A stretch of 40,453 nt of DNA, taken from contig NZ_BSCT01000054.1 of NCBI RefSeq assembly GCF_030159255.1, positions 1 through 40,453 on the forward strand, written 5' to 3'. Of the stretch, positions 8,411 to 16,130 are shown piece after piece. This stretch comes from Bradyrhizobium sp. SSBR45G (GTDB taxonomy: Bacteria; Pseudomonadota; Alphaproteobacteria; Rhizobiales; Xanthobacteraceae). Under the pieces are notes generated by a model. That model did no database searches and was not told where the DNA came from. It was given only the letters and a program-made list of their open reading frames with translations. Every line of letters starts with the position of its first letter. Position 1 is the first letter of the stretch. A program made the translations under genes and the position numbers.

Positions 8411-8579
8411 TGCATTCTCCCTGATCTGGTTCGCCATCCTAAAGGTCCTGTCCGGCCAAGAAAAGAACACCGGCCTCGCGTTAACAGGACTAATCGTGGA
8501 GTGTTGCCGCGTTGCACTTGACCTCCTGTGGCCGCCGCGGCACGGTCCACGCTCCCGGATCAGACCTTTCGGACGGCCC

Positions 8580-9044
8580 ATGCGCGACCTCAGCACACCT
8601 TTCAAGACTTTCGGCGCCGCCTGCGGCGCGCTGCTCGCCGCTTGCGTCATGACCGCTCCGGCCCATGCGGCCAATCCGCTGGAGATGAATTTCTGGCTCT
8701 CGGGTCCGAAATATGAAGGTCGCGTGGCGCCCTGCGAGGCCGCCATTCCGACCATCGTGTCCCGGTTCCAGGACAAGGAGAGCACGTTCTGGAATTCGTC
8801 GCTGACGATCACCGGCGTCGCCAACGTCCGTGAGATCGCCTTCCGCCCCTGGCAGTCCGACAACATTCCGCGCCGCTTCTGCACCGGCAGCGTCATGATC
8901 AGCGACGGCAAGGCGCGCACCCTCAACTACTCGATCATCGAGGATGGCGGCTTCGCCGGCTATGACCAGGGCGTCGAGTTCTGCGTCGTCGGCCTCGACC
9001 GCAACTGGGCCTTCAACCCGGCCTGCCGCGCCGCGAAGCCCTGA
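8580..9044 (+). CDS. Exported protein of unknown function with four cysteines
   Basis: A 154-residue protein with a signal peptide (about 1-30, ending APAHAAN). The mature domain has four cysteines (APCEAA, RFCTGS, EFCVVG, PACRAA), enough for two disulphides, which fits a periplasmic or secreted location. The segment GARTLNYSIIEDGGFAG-like (about 115-130) and GLDRNWAFNPACR near the end are the most distinctive parts. I do not recognise a named domain. The start ATG at 8580 directly precedes the signal peptide; the longer frame from 8283 would put about 100 residues before it. It is divergent from the gene at 8410 and followed by RNase T2. Confidence 0.72.
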   Translation: MRDLSTPFKTFGAACGALLAACVMTAPAHAANPLEMNFWLSGPKYEGRVAPCEAAIPTIVSRFQDKESTFWNSSLTITGVANVREIAFRPWQSDNIPRRFCTGSVMISDGKARTLNYSIIEDGGFAGYDQGVEFCVVGLDRNWAFNPACRAAKP

Positions 9045-9177
9045 TTTGACGGCGTTTGCCGGATCATTGTCGCCGGCTTGAGCGGGCGAGACGCGTGGCT
9101 GCCTTCGGGCAGCTATTTTTGTTCTTGAAATGTTCCCGAGTACTGCTAGGCTCCTGGCATAGTCCGGGGAGTTCGCC

Positions 9178-9882
9178 ATGTTCGATTGCCTGCGCCGACC
9201 TGCCGCCCTTTTCGCAACAACGATCGTCTCTTTGGCGCTGCTGCTCGGCGCGCTCGCCGTCGCGCCGGCCGAGGCGCAGGACCGGCGCCAGAACGCGCCG
9301 GGGGCGTTCGACTTCTACGTGCTGTCGCTGTCCTGGTCGCCGTCGTTCTGCGCCGAGGCCGAGGAGCGCGGCGGCCGTGGCAGCCGCTCGCAGCAATGCA
9401 GCGGCCGGCCCTACTCCTTCGTCGTGCACGGGCTGTGGCCGCAATACGAGGCCGGCTATCCCGAATATTGCGAGCAGCCGTCGCCGCGCCTGCCGCGCAA
9501 TATCATGTCCTCGATGCTCGACCTGATGCCGGCGCCGGGGCTGATCTACAACGAGTGGGACAAGCACGGCACCTGCTCCGGCCTGTCCGCCAAGGCCTAT
9601 TTCGAAGCCATCCGCAAGGCGCGCGCCGCGATCAAGATCCCGCAGGAATTCCTCGATCTGTCACAAGCCAAGACACTGGCGCCGGCCGCGATCGAGGACG
9701 CCTTCATCAAGGCCAACCCCAAGCTGACGAACTCGGCCATCGCGGTGACCTGCAACCGCACCCGGCTGAGCGAGGTGCGGATCTGCCTCTCCAAGGATCT
9801 CGAATTCCGCAGCTGCGACGAGGTCGACCGCCAGGCCTGCCGGCGCGACGAGGTCAACATGCCGCCGTTGCGCGGCGGGTAG
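9178..9882 (+). CDS. Ribonuclease T2 family protein (secreted or periplasmic)
   Basis: Exported endoribonuclease of the RNase T2 family, which cuts single-stranded RNA through a 2',3'-cyclic phosphate. It is 234 residues with a signal peptide (about 1-33, ending AEAQ). Catalytic segment CAS I is FVVHGLWPQ with H84. CAS II is NEWDKHGTC with E126 and H130. Several cysteines (about 58, 74, 98, 133) match the disulphide pattern of the family. The role could be RNA scavenging or RNA turnover at the envelope, as for RNase I in enterobacteria. The start ATG at 9178 has GGGGAG upstream. The next gene, rlmJ, is separated by a GC-rich hairpin region. Confidence 0.92.
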   Translation: MFDCLRRPAALFATTIVSLALLLGALAVAPAEAQDRRQNAPGAFDFYVLSLSWSPSFCAEAEERGGRGSRSQQCSGRPYSFVVHGLWPQYEAGYPEYCEQPSPRLPRNIMSSMLDLMPAPGLIYNEWDKHGTCSGLSAKAYFEAIRKARAAIKIPQEFLDLSQAKTLAPAAIEDAFIKANPKLTNSAIAVTCNRTRLSEVRICLSKDLEFRSCDEVDRQACRRDEVNMPPLRGG

Positions 9883-9883
9883 C

Positions 9884-9902
9884 GCCGCGCGCATCGCGCG
9901 GC
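9884..9902 (+). terminator. GC hairpin just after the RNase T2 stop
   Basis: GCCGCGCG (9884-9891), loop CAT, CGCGCGGC (9895-9902): a perfect 8-bp stem starting 1 base after the stop codon. There is no T-run after it, so it is not a classical intrinsic terminator. It may still slow polymerase or protect the 3' end. Confidence 0.35.
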
Positions 9903-10014
9903 TGCGCGGCATGCCGGCCGGCGCTTGCGGGAGCGCCGCGGCCGTCGGCTCGCTTGCGCGGCCGGCGCATCGACGGGGTACCCTTTTGGCGCGGAACGGC
10001 GTAACTCCTGCGGC

Positions 10015-10875
10015 ATGAACTACCGACACGCCTTTCACGCCGGCGGCTTTGCCGACATCATCAAGCACATCGTGCTGACGCGCATCCTGGTCTACCTGCA
10101 GGAGAAGCCGGCGGCCTTTCGGGTGATCGACACCCATGCCGGCGCCGGCCTCTATGATCTCACCGGCGACGAGGCCACGCGCAGCGGCGAGTTCCTCACC
10201 GGCATTGCACGCCTGCTGCAGGCGCGCCTGTCGGACCAGGCCTACGCGCTGGTCGCGCCCTATCTCGACATCGTCCGACCGTTCAATCCGCCGGGCGAAC
10301 TGGTCGCCTATCCGGGCTCGCCGCTGATTGCGCGGGCGCTGTTGCGGCCGCAGGACCGCATGACCCTGTGCGAGCTGGCGCCCGTGCCGCGCAAGCAGCT
10401 GATCGACGCGCTGCGGCGCGACACCCAGGCCCGCGTCGTCGATCTCGACGGCTGGGTCGCCCTGCCCGCCTTCGTGCCGCCGAACGAGCGGCGCGGCATG
10501 GTGCTGATCGATCCCGCGTTCGAGGCAAAGGATGAGTTCGAGCGCCTCGCCGACCGCTTCGCCGCAGCTTTCGCGAAATGGACGACCGGTACCTATGTGC
10601 TCTGGTATCCCGCCAAGAGCCGCCGCGCCACCGAGCAGCTCGCCGACCGGGTCGCACATCTCGCAGCTGCGGTGAAGCCGCCCGGCAAAGTGCTGCGCAT
10701 CGAGTTCAGTGTTGCACCGCAGGTCGAGGGCGAGGCGCTGACCTCGACCGGGCTTCTGGTCGTGAACCCGCCCTGGACATTGCATGATGAGCTCAAGCTG
10801 ATCCTGCCGGAGCTGGTCAGACCGCTCGGCCAGGGCGGCCCCGCGCGTTTCCGGCTCGACATCCCCAAAGCTTGA
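10015..10875 (+). CDS. rlmJ: 23S rRNA (adenine-2030-N6)-methyltransferase RlmJ
   Basis: Methyltransferase that modifies A2030 of 23S rRNA using S-adenosylmethionine. The protein is 286 residues, close to E. coli RlmJ. The N-terminus MNYRHAFHAGGFADIIKH is diagnostic. The cofactor loop is VIDTHAGAGLYDL (37-49). Motif IV, normally DPPY or DPPF, reads DPAF at residues 166-169 (codons GAT CCC GCG TTC), so the second proline is replaced by alanine. The rest, including YVLWYPAKSR and the C-terminal MTase strands, is intact, so I expect the fold to be kept; activity is probable but not certain. The start ATG at 10015 matches the family N-terminus exactly, and the upstream open frame is a GC-rich artefact. 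Confidence 0.93.
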   Translation: MNYRHAFHAGGFADIIKHIVLTRILVYLQEKPAAFRVIDTHAGAGLYDLTGDEATRSGEFLTGIARLLQARLSDQAYALVAPYLDIVRPFNPPGELVAYPGSPLIARALLRPQDRMTLCELAPVPRKQLIDALRRDTQARVVDLDGWVALPAFVPPNERRGMVLIDPAFEAKDEFERLADRFAAAFAKWTTGTYVLWYPAKSRRATEQLADRVAHLAAAVKPPGKVLRIEFSVAPQVEGEALTSTGLLVVNPPWTLHDELKLILPELVRPLGQGGPARFRLDIPKA

Positions 10876-11128
10876 AGCAGATGTTCGTCGAAAAGCCGTA
10901 GTCAATCGGCGCGGAACCGTATTATTGTGTCTGATTGTAAGACTGGCTTTACGTTCCGCTTCCGCGAATGGTTGCGGCGGGGTGATCAAGGCCTAACAAG
11001 ATCCGAACGGTCCGGCGTGGCGAGCGCTTGATCGTTAAGGTGGCCAACGCTTTCCGATCAAAGTGATGTCCGGTCGGACGCTGCGCGGGCGCGCAGTGGA
11101 GGAAGCATTGCGGGGGAGGAGTTTCCCG
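10876..11128 (+). promoter_or_regulatory. Long leader region of the cold shock gene
   Basis: A 253-bp non-coding stretch that is AT-richer than its surroundings (for example ACCGTATTATTGTGTCTGAT near 10916). It ends in a strong purine tract GGGGGAGGAG at 11112-11121 before the start codon. Cold shock genes often have long structured leaders, so this may be one. No defined RNA element was recognised. Confidence 0.35.
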
Positions 11129-11344
11129 ATGGCCATGACTGGGACAGTCAAGTTCTTCAACGGCGAGCGCGGCTACGGCTTCATCAAGCCGGACGACGGT
11201 GGACGCGACGTGTTCGTGCACATCACGGCCGTGGAGCGCGCCGGATTGAAGGATCTGACCGAAGGACAACGTATCAGCTTCGAGGTCGAGCCGGACAAGA
11301 AGGGCAAGGGCCCGAAGGCGGTGAACCTGGTCCTGTCGTCGTAA
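11129..11344 (+). CDS. Cold shock domain protein
   Basis: A 71-residue single cold-shock-domain protein that binds single-stranded RNA or DNA and acts as an RNA chaperone. RNP1 is GYGFIKPDD (about 16-24) and RNP2 is VFVHITAVE (about 28-36). The N-terminal GTVKFFNGERGYGF is the standard entry strand. The start at 11129 follows GGGGGAGGAG with ideal spacing; the longer frame from 11063 has no such site. The gene sits alone between rlmJ and the convergent outer-membrane protein gene. A CACGCC-GTT-GGCGTG hairpin at 11367-11381 lies downstream but lacks a T-run. Confidence 0.95.
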   Translation: MAMTGTVKFFNGERGYGFIKPDDGGRDVFVHITAVERAGLKDLTEGQRISFEVEPDKKGKGPKAVNLVLSS

Positions 11345-11524
11345 ACCGGGCCTGCTCGGCAAGGCTCACGCCGTTGGCGTGGGCGGTCGCAGCGGGCGCG
11401 TCGACGTCAATTCATCAGATGAAAGCTGCCGGCAGCGCAGCCGGCTCGCGTGCAGAGCATTTGCTTGCGTTGTGCGTGCCGGATGCGCGCGCTCGCGCAT
11501 GGCATGACGTCGCTGGTCGGCGCG

Positions 11525-11554
11525 AAAAAAATCCCGGCCGCGCGAGCGGCCGGG
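11525..11554 (-). terminator. Intrinsic terminator of the outer-membrane protein gene
   Basis: On the minus strand: CCCGGCCG, loop CTCGCG, CGGCCGGG, then A and seven T. The stem halves are 11547-11554 and 11533-11540, and the T-run is 11525-11531. It lies 42 bases after the stop of the gene at 11597. This is a textbook Rho-independent terminator. Confidence 0.9.
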
Positions 11555-11596
11555 AGGTTGTCGTTGGACGTTTCTTCTACCTATCCCGTTTTGCCA

Positions 11597-12232
11597 TCAG
11601 AAGTGGAAGTTGATGCCTGCACGCACAATTCCAGACCGATAGTCGTTCTTCGCCCCCGTGATCACGAAATTGCTGCTGTCGAGATCGACATAGAGATACT
11701 CGATCTTGGCGGTCCAGTTCTGCGCCAGCCCGAACTCGGTGCCGAGACCGAGCGTCCATCCCACTGCGGTGTGCGACTCCGACAGGCCGAAGGTCTCGGC
11801 CCGCAGGCCACCGAGCGCGAGACCGCCGGTGCCGTAGAACAGGATGTTGTTGAAGGCGTAGCCGGCACGGCCGCGTATCGTGCCGAACCACGGGTTCGAG
11901 AATTTCCACGGCGCGAAGGTGTCGTTGGCGCCGGTCAGGTTGATGTCGCCCTCGAGGCCGAACACCCACGGGCCGTTCTGCCAGTTGTAGCCGGCCGTCA
12001 CCCCGCCCACGAGGCCAGACGGCTTGGTCGGGCTGTTGCCGACCGTGCCCCATTCGTAGCCCAGCGTGCCGCCGAGATAGGGGCCGGCCCAGCTATAGGC
12101 GTTGAGGGGCTGGGCCACGGTATAAGGCGCCCGCTGCCCATAGTTCAGATCGGCCGCCTGCGCCGACACCGATCCGAGAGCCGCTGCACCCAGGCCCGCC
12201 GCAGCGGCCGCACCGACCAAGAACCTGTTCAT
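11597..12232 (-). CDS. Outer membrane beta-barrel protein (porin-like, Omp25/31 type)
   Basis: A 211-residue outer membrane protein. It has a signal peptide (about 1-27, ending SAQAAD), then the lead-in WAGPYLGGTLGYEWG that is typical of the small alphaproteobacterial beta-barrels (Omp25/Omp31/RopB-like). It shows alternating strands such as GGVTAGYNWQNGPWVFGLEG and GTIRGRAGYAFNNILFYGTG. It ends in an aromatic C-terminal strand IVRAGINFHF with terminal Phe, as BAM substrates do. It is probably an eight-stranded barrel with a structural role; pore activity is not shown. The start at 12232 is preceded by GGAG. A strong terminator follows. Upstream lies a possible CtrA-type site shared with uvrC. 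Confidence 0.87.
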   Translation of the reverse strand: MNRFLVGAAAAAGLGAAALGSVSAQAADLNYGQRAPYTVAQPLNAYSWAGPYLGGTLGYEWGTVGNSPTKPSGLVGGVTAGYNWQNGPWVFGLEGDINLTGANDTFAPWKFSNPWFGTIRGRAGYAFNNILFYGTGGLALGGLRAETFGLSESHTAVGWTLGLGTEFGLAQNWTAKIEYLYVDLDSSNFVITGAKNDYRSGIVRAGINFHF

Positions 12233-12353
12233 CGCTCACTCCACGCCACTTGCCGTCGCCACCCGGAGCATGCGCCGCGCGACTGAAGCGGCGCGGGCCG
12301 GATTGGTTACGGAACTCCTGCTGTTTTCGTGAGCATTTATCGAGAGTTTTAGG

Positions 12354-12368
12354 TTAAGCGGTTGTTAA
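12354..12368. promoter_or_regulatory. TTAA-N7-TTAA site (CtrA-type box)
   Basis: TTAA (12354-12357), GCGGTTG, TTAA (12365-12368) fits the full binding consensus of the alphaproteobacterial cell-cycle regulator CtrA. It sits in the gap between the divergent outer-membrane protein gene (start 12232) and uvrC (start 12478). A related TTAA-N5-TTAA lies at 12386-12398. Binding is inference from the motif alone. Confidence 0.45.
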
Positions 12369-12440
12369 GCCCGGTTACCCGTCGATTAATGTGCTTAACG
12401 AAGCGTTACCGCCCTGCCCTGTGCATGGGCGCCACCGCAT

Positions 12441-12462
12441 GCTGGCGAGAGCGCGCGCCAGC
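12441..12462. other. Inverted repeat just before uvrC
   Basis: GCTGGCG (12441-12447), AGAGCGCG, CGCCAGC (12456-12462): a perfect 7-bp inverted repeat ending 15 bases before the uvrC start codon. It could be an operator or a hairpin in the leader near the ribosome binding site. No other evidence bears on its role. Confidence 0.35.
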
Positions 12463-12477
12463 GCTTAATTTGCAGCC

Positions 12478-14538
12478 ATGACCACCCACAGCTCCGATCC
12501 ATCCAAGGCGCCGGCGCCCGCATCCCGGCATGGCGCCGCGGCCGACCTGCCGCCCGAGACCATCGAGACGCCCGATCTCGATCCCGCCGCCTCGGATGAG
12601 GACGATGAGGCGCGCCTGCCGGAGCTGCCCGAGGACAACCAGGAGGCGGTCGGCGAGGGTCCACTGGCGGTCGGCCATGCCGCCATCGAGAACGCGGTGC
12701 GGCTGGCGCCGACCTCGCCCGGCGTCTACCGCATGCTGAATGCGGCGCATGACGTGCTCTATGTCGGCAAGGCCAAGAACGTCAAAAAGCGCCTGTCGTC
12801 CTATGCCCGCGCCAACGCGCCGCTGCCGGCGCGCATCCTGCGGATGATCGCGGCCACCGTGACTGTCGAGATCGTCTCGACGACCACGGAGACCGAGGCA
12901 CTGCTGCTGGAAGCGAACCTGATCAAGCAGCTCAAGCCGCGCTTCAACGTGCAGCTGCGCGACGACAAATCTTTCCCCTACATCCTGATCAGCGGCGACC
13001 ATTGGGCCCCGCAGATCCTCAAGCATCGCGGCGCGCAGTCGCGGCCCGGCCGCTATTTCGGCCCGTTCGCCTCGGCCGGCGCGGTCAACCGCACCATCAC
13101 GGCGCTGCAGCGCGCCTTCCTGATCCGCTCCTGCACCGATTCGTTCTTCGAGAGCCGCACGCGCCCCTGCCTGCTGCATCAGATCCGCCGTTGCGCGGGG
13201 CCGTGCACCCAGGAGATCGACTTCCCCGGCTATACCGAGCTGGTGCGCGAGGCGACCGACTTCCTGTCCGGCCGCAGCCAGGCGGTGAAGGCGCTGCTGG
13301 CGGCCGAGATGGAGAAGGCGTCCACCGAGCTCGAATTCGAGACCGCGGCGGTCTATCGCGACCGCCTCGCGGCGCTGTCGGCGATCTCGTCGCAGCAGGG
13401 CATCAACCCGCGCACGGTCGAGGAGGCCGACGTGTTCGCGATCCACCAGGAGGGCGGCTATTCCTGCGTCGAAGTGTTCTTCTTCCGCACCGGCCAGAAC
13501 TGGGGCAACCGCGCTTATTTCCCGCGCGCGGAGAAGAGCTATTTGCCGGAGGAGGTGCTGTCCGCCTTCATCACCCAGTTCTACGACGACAAGCCGCCGC
13601 CGAAGCTGATCCTGCTGTCGCACGAGATCGAGGAGGCCGAGCTGCTCGCCGAGGCGCTGTGCGTCAAGGCCGGGCACAAGGTCGAGGTGTCCACGCCGAA
13701 GCGCGGCGAGAAGAAGGACCTGGTGACGCATGCCCTGACCAACGCCCGCGAGGCGTTGGGGCGCAAGCTCGCGGACACCGCGACGCAGAGCCGGCTGCTC
13801 GAGGCGATGACCGCGACGCTCGGCCTGCCCCAGGTCCCGAAGCGCATCGAGGTCTATGACAACAGCCACATCCAGGGCACCAACGCGGTCGGCGCGATGA
13901 TCGTCGCCGGCCCCGACGGCTTCATGAAAAACCAGTACCGCAAGTTCAACATCAAGTCGGAGGGGCTGACGCCCGGCGACGACTACGCGATGATGAAGGA
14001 GGTGCTGCAGCGCCGCTTCAAGCGGCTGGTCGCGCCGTCGGAAAAGGACGTCGCCCGCGCGGCGAAGGAGGACGACGTACCGCAATGGCCTGATCTCGTC
14101 ATCATCGACGGCGGCCGCGGCCAGCTCAATGCCGTCCGCGAGATCTTCACCGAGCTCGGCGTCGACAAGGTGGCGCTGATGTCGGTCGCCAAGGGCCCGG
14201 ATCGCGACGCCGGCCGCGAGACGCTGTTCATCCCGGAGCGCGAGGCGATCAAGCTTGAGCCGCGCGATCCCGTGCTGTATTTCATCCAGCGGCTGCGCGA
14301 CGAGGCGCATCGGTTCGTCATCGGCTCGCACCGCAAGCTGCGCAAGAAGGACATCCGCGAGGCCGGCCTGCAGGAGATCCCCGGCATCGGCCCGTCCCGC
14401 AAGCGCGCTTTGCTGCATCACTTCGGCACCCTGAAGGAGATCGAGCGCGCCTCGATCGCCGATCTGGGCAAGGTGCCTGGCCTCTCCGCGGAAAGCGCGC
14501 GGAAAATCTTCGAGTACTTCCACAGCAACGCGGGCTAA
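12478..14538 (+). CDS. uvrC: Excinuclease ABC subunit C
   Basis: Nuclease subunit of UvrABC nucleotide excision repair; it cuts on both sides of the lesion. The protein is 686 residues, somewhat longer than E. coli UvrC (610) because of a Pro/Asp/Glu-rich N-terminal tail of about 65 residues. The GIY-YIG nuclease domain begins SPGVYRMLNAAHDVLYVGKA at about 80. A UVR motif (AEMEKASTELEFETAAVYRD) is near 278-297. The RNase H-like C-terminal nuclease has EVYDNSHIQGTNAVGAMI, and a helix-hairpin-helix pair ends the protein (LQEIPGIGPSRKRALLHHFG and VPGLSAESARKI). The ATG at 12478 has no strong ribosome binding site. The region upstream holds an inverted repeat and a TTAA-N7-TTAA site. I saw no clear LexA box. 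Confidence 0.97.
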   Translation: MTTHSSDPSKAPAPASRHGAAADLPPETIETPDLDPAASDEDDEARLPELPEDNQEAVGEGPLAVGHAAIENAVRLAPTSPGVYRMLNAAHDVLYVGKAKNVKKRLSSYARANAPLPARILRMIAATVTVEIVSTTTETEALLLEANLIKQLKPRFNVQLRDDKSFPYILISGDHWAPQILKHRGAQSRPGRYFGPFASAGAVNRTITALQRAFLIRSCTDSFFESRTRPCLLHQIRRCAGPCTQEIDFPGYTELVREATDFLSGRSQAVKALLAAEMEKASTELEFETAAVYRDRLAALSAISSQQGINPRTVEEADVFAIHQEGGYSCVEVFFFRTGQNWGNRAYFPRAEKSYLPEEVLSAFITQFYDDKPPPKLILLSHEIEEAELLAEALCVKAGHKVEVSTPKRGEKKDLVTHALTNAREALGRKLADTATQSRLLEAMTATLGLPQVPKRIEVYDNSHIQGTNAVGAMIVAGPDGFMKNQYRKFNIKSEGLTPGDDYAMMKEVLQRRFKRLVAPSEKDVARAAKEDDVPQWPDLVIIDGGRGQLNAVREIFTELGVDKVALMSVAKGPDRDAGRETLFIPEREAIKLEPRDPVLYFIQRLRDEAHRFVIGSHRKLRKKDIREAGLQEIPGIGPSRKRALLHHFGTLKEIERASIADLGKVPGLSAESARKIFEYFHSNAG

Positions 14539-14550
14539 GCGGACGCGGCC

Positions 14551-15039
14551 TCACGCCCCGGCCGGCGGCTCCTGCTTCACCGCATCGGCGAACTTCCGCA
14601 TCAGCCGCACCAGCTCATCCACATCGCGGATCTCCCAGCTTTCGAAGATGGCGCGGCCGATCCGCTCGCGCGCGGCGTCGACGAGGTCGGTCATGGCCTT
14701 GCCCTTCGGCGTGATCACGGCCTCGCGCACCCGCCGGTCCGCGGCGCCGGCCTGGCGTGCCACCAGCCCGAGGCTCTCGAGCTTGGCGACCTGGCGGCTG
14801 ACGGTCGTGTAGTCACGACCGACCCGGTCCGCCATCTCGACCACACCGATCGGGCCGAATCGCTCGATTCCGACCAGCAGCGGAAACAGCGCGCGGTCGA
14901 GCGCAATGCCGGCTTCCCTGATCAGCACCTCGTCGCGCTGCGGCCGGTTCATCACAGCGACAATGTCGAGCAGCGCCCCGTGCAGCACGCGCAGCTGCTC
15001 ACTTATATGTGTATTTTGCACATTATTCCTTGCCGACAT
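14551..15039 (-). CDS. MarR family repressor, divergent from an oxidoreductase
   Basis: A 162-residue MarR-type winged-helix regulator. Core helices begin at about LFPLLVGIERFGPIGVVEMA (52-71). The recognition helix is DYTTVSRQVAKLESLGLV, and the wing is AADRRVREAVITPKG, matching the conserved DxR(x)R-type wing. Such proteins are usually dimeric repressors released by small aromatic ligands. It is divergent from an MDR oxidoreductase gene starting at 15091, and a 37-bp palindrome lies between the two starts. A second copy of the palindrome core lies within its own first codons (15007-15023). That arrangement strongly suggests autoregulation and control of the oxidoreductase. It ends 12 bp from the convergent uvrC stop. 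Confidence 0.9.
   Translation of the reverse strand: MSARNNVQNTHISEQLRVLHGALLDIVAVMNRPQRDEVLIREAGIALDRALFPLLVGIERFGPIGVVEMADRVGRDYTTVSRQVAKLESLGLVARQAGAADRRVREAVITPKGKAMTDLVDAARERIGRAIFESWEIRDVDELVRLMRKFADAVKQEPPAGA
15007..15023. promoter_or_regulatory. Second MarR-type operator core inside the marR coding sequence
   Basis: ATGTG-N7-CACAT (15007-15011 and 15019-15023) repeats the core of the intergenic palindrome. Its centre (15015) lies 50 bp from the centre of that palindrome (15065), close to five helical turns. It falls on about codons 6-11 of the repressor gene. Symmetry and spacing suggest a second site for the same dimer; this is inference. Confidence 0.55.
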
Positions 15040-15046
15040 CGATGCC

Positions 15047-15083
15047 CTCCGGATATATGTGCATTATACACATATATCCGGAG
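15047..15083. promoter_or_regulatory. 37-bp palindromic operator between marR and the oxidoreductase gene
   Basis: Left arm CTCCGGATATATGTG (15047-15061), spacer CATTATA, right arm CACATATATCCGGAG (15069-15083): a perfect 15-bp inverted repeat. It fills almost all of the 51 bp between the start codons of the repressor (15039) and the oxidoreductase (15091). Its right end includes the GGAG that serves as ribosome binding site for the oxidoreductase. MarR repressors usually bind such palindromes in divergent promoters. Confidence 0.8.
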
Positions 15084-15090
15084 CTCCACC

Positions 15091-16044
15091 ATGAAAGCCG
15101 CTATTGTCCAGAACGCCGGGCAGCCGCCGGTCTACGCCGATTTCACCGACCCGATCGCTGCTCCCGGCGAGCACCTGATCACCGTGACCGCCGCAGCGAT
15201 CAGCCAGATCACCAGGGCCCGCGCCTCCGGCACGCATTACAGCTCGACCGGCGCGTTTCCCTTCGTGCCTGGGATCGATGGCGTCGGCCGCTGCGAGGAC
15301 GGCCGCCGGGTCTACTTCGTGCTTCCCAGGGCCCCCCATGGCGGCATGGCCGAACAGACGGTGGTGCCGAAGGCGCGATGCCTCGCTCTTCCCGATGATC
15401 TCGATGACGTCACCGCTGCGGCCATCGCCAACCCCGGCCTGTCGTCCTGGGCGGCGCTGCGCGAGCGCGCGCACCTCGGCGCCGGCGACACCGTGCTGAT
15501 CAATGGCGCCACCGGAACGTCCGGTCGGCTCGCGGTCCAGATCGCCAAGCATCTCGGTGCGGGCAAGGTGATCGCGACCGGGCGCAACGCCGCGATACTG
15601 CAATCCCTGACCGCGCTCGGCGCCGACGCCGTCATTCCCCTGGTCGGCGACGGCGACGCGCTGGAGGAACGCTTCAAGCCCCATTTCGCCGGGGGTGTCG
15701 ACGTCGTGCTCGACTATCTCTGGGGCGCCAGCGCCGAGCGGCTGCTGGTGGCAGCGGCCAAGGCGGGCGCGGAGGCGAGCCCGATCCGATTCGTCCAGAT
15801 CGGCTCCGTCAGCGGCAGCGACATCACCCTGCCGAGCGCGGTGCTGCGCGCATCAGCCATCGAATTGATGGGCAGCGGCATCGGCAGCATTCCACTCGAA
15901 CGCCTCATCGCGCTCACCGGTGAGTTGTTGCAGGCGGCCATACCTGCCCGGCTCGAGATCGCGGTCAACCCGATCCCGCTGAGCGCGATCGAACGCAATT
16001 GGGCCAGGGATGATGCCACCCGCCGCATCGTGCTCACCATGTGA
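15091..16044 (+). CDS. Zinc-independent MDR family alcohol dehydrogenase / quinone oxidoreductase
   Basis: A 317-residue member of the medium-chain dehydrogenase/reductase superfamily, quinone-oxidoreductase branch. An N-terminal GroES-like domain (about 1-110) is followed by a Rossmann domain with the nucleotide loop INGATGTSGRLAVQIAKHLG (about 138-157) and ATGRN, which favours NADPH. The zinc ligands of classical alcohol dehydrogenases are not seen. The substrate is unknown; such enzymes often reduce quinones or enones, and an adjacent MarR repressor fits induction by reactive or aromatic compounds. The start ATG at 15091 has GGAG upstream, inside the operator palindrome. The longer frame from 14980 overlaps the divergent gene and is rejected. 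Confidence 0.88.
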   Translation: MKAAIVQNAGQPPVYADFTDPIAAPGEHLITVTAAAISQITRARASGTHYSSTGAFPFVPGIDGVGRCEDGRRVYFVLPRAPHGGMAEQTVVPKARCLALPDDLDDVTAAAIANPGLSSWAALRERAHLGAGDTVLINGATGTSGRLAVQIAKHLGAGKVIATGRNAAILQSLTALGADAVIPLVGDGDALEERFKPHFAGGVDVVLDYLWGASAERLLVAAAKAGAEASPIRFVQIGSVSGSDITLPSAVLRASAIELMGSGIGSIPLERLIALTGELLQAAIPARLEIAVNPIPLSAIERNWARDDATRRIVLTM

Positions 16045-16096
16045 AAGCCGAGACAGCAACGAAGCGACGAGTTGGCGGGCTGTCTGCAAAAGCAAT

Positions 16097-16130
16097 TTAC
16101 CCGGGCAAAAATATGGGTTAATTACCCGGG
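16097..16130. promoter_or_regulatory. Two TTACCCGGG sites upstream of the GIY-YIG gene
   Basis: TTACCCGGG occurs at 16097-16105 and 16122-16130, 25 bp apart, each nearly palindromic with its flanks (TTTACCCGGGCAAA and TTACCCGGGTTAA). They lie 18-51 bp before the start at 16148, where a promoter would be. The pattern suggests an operator pair for an unidentified regulator. Confidence 0.5.

Noticed and set aside
12406..14523. 705-codon open frame opposite uvrC
   Set aside because: Antisense shadow; uvrC motifs are complete on the plus strand.
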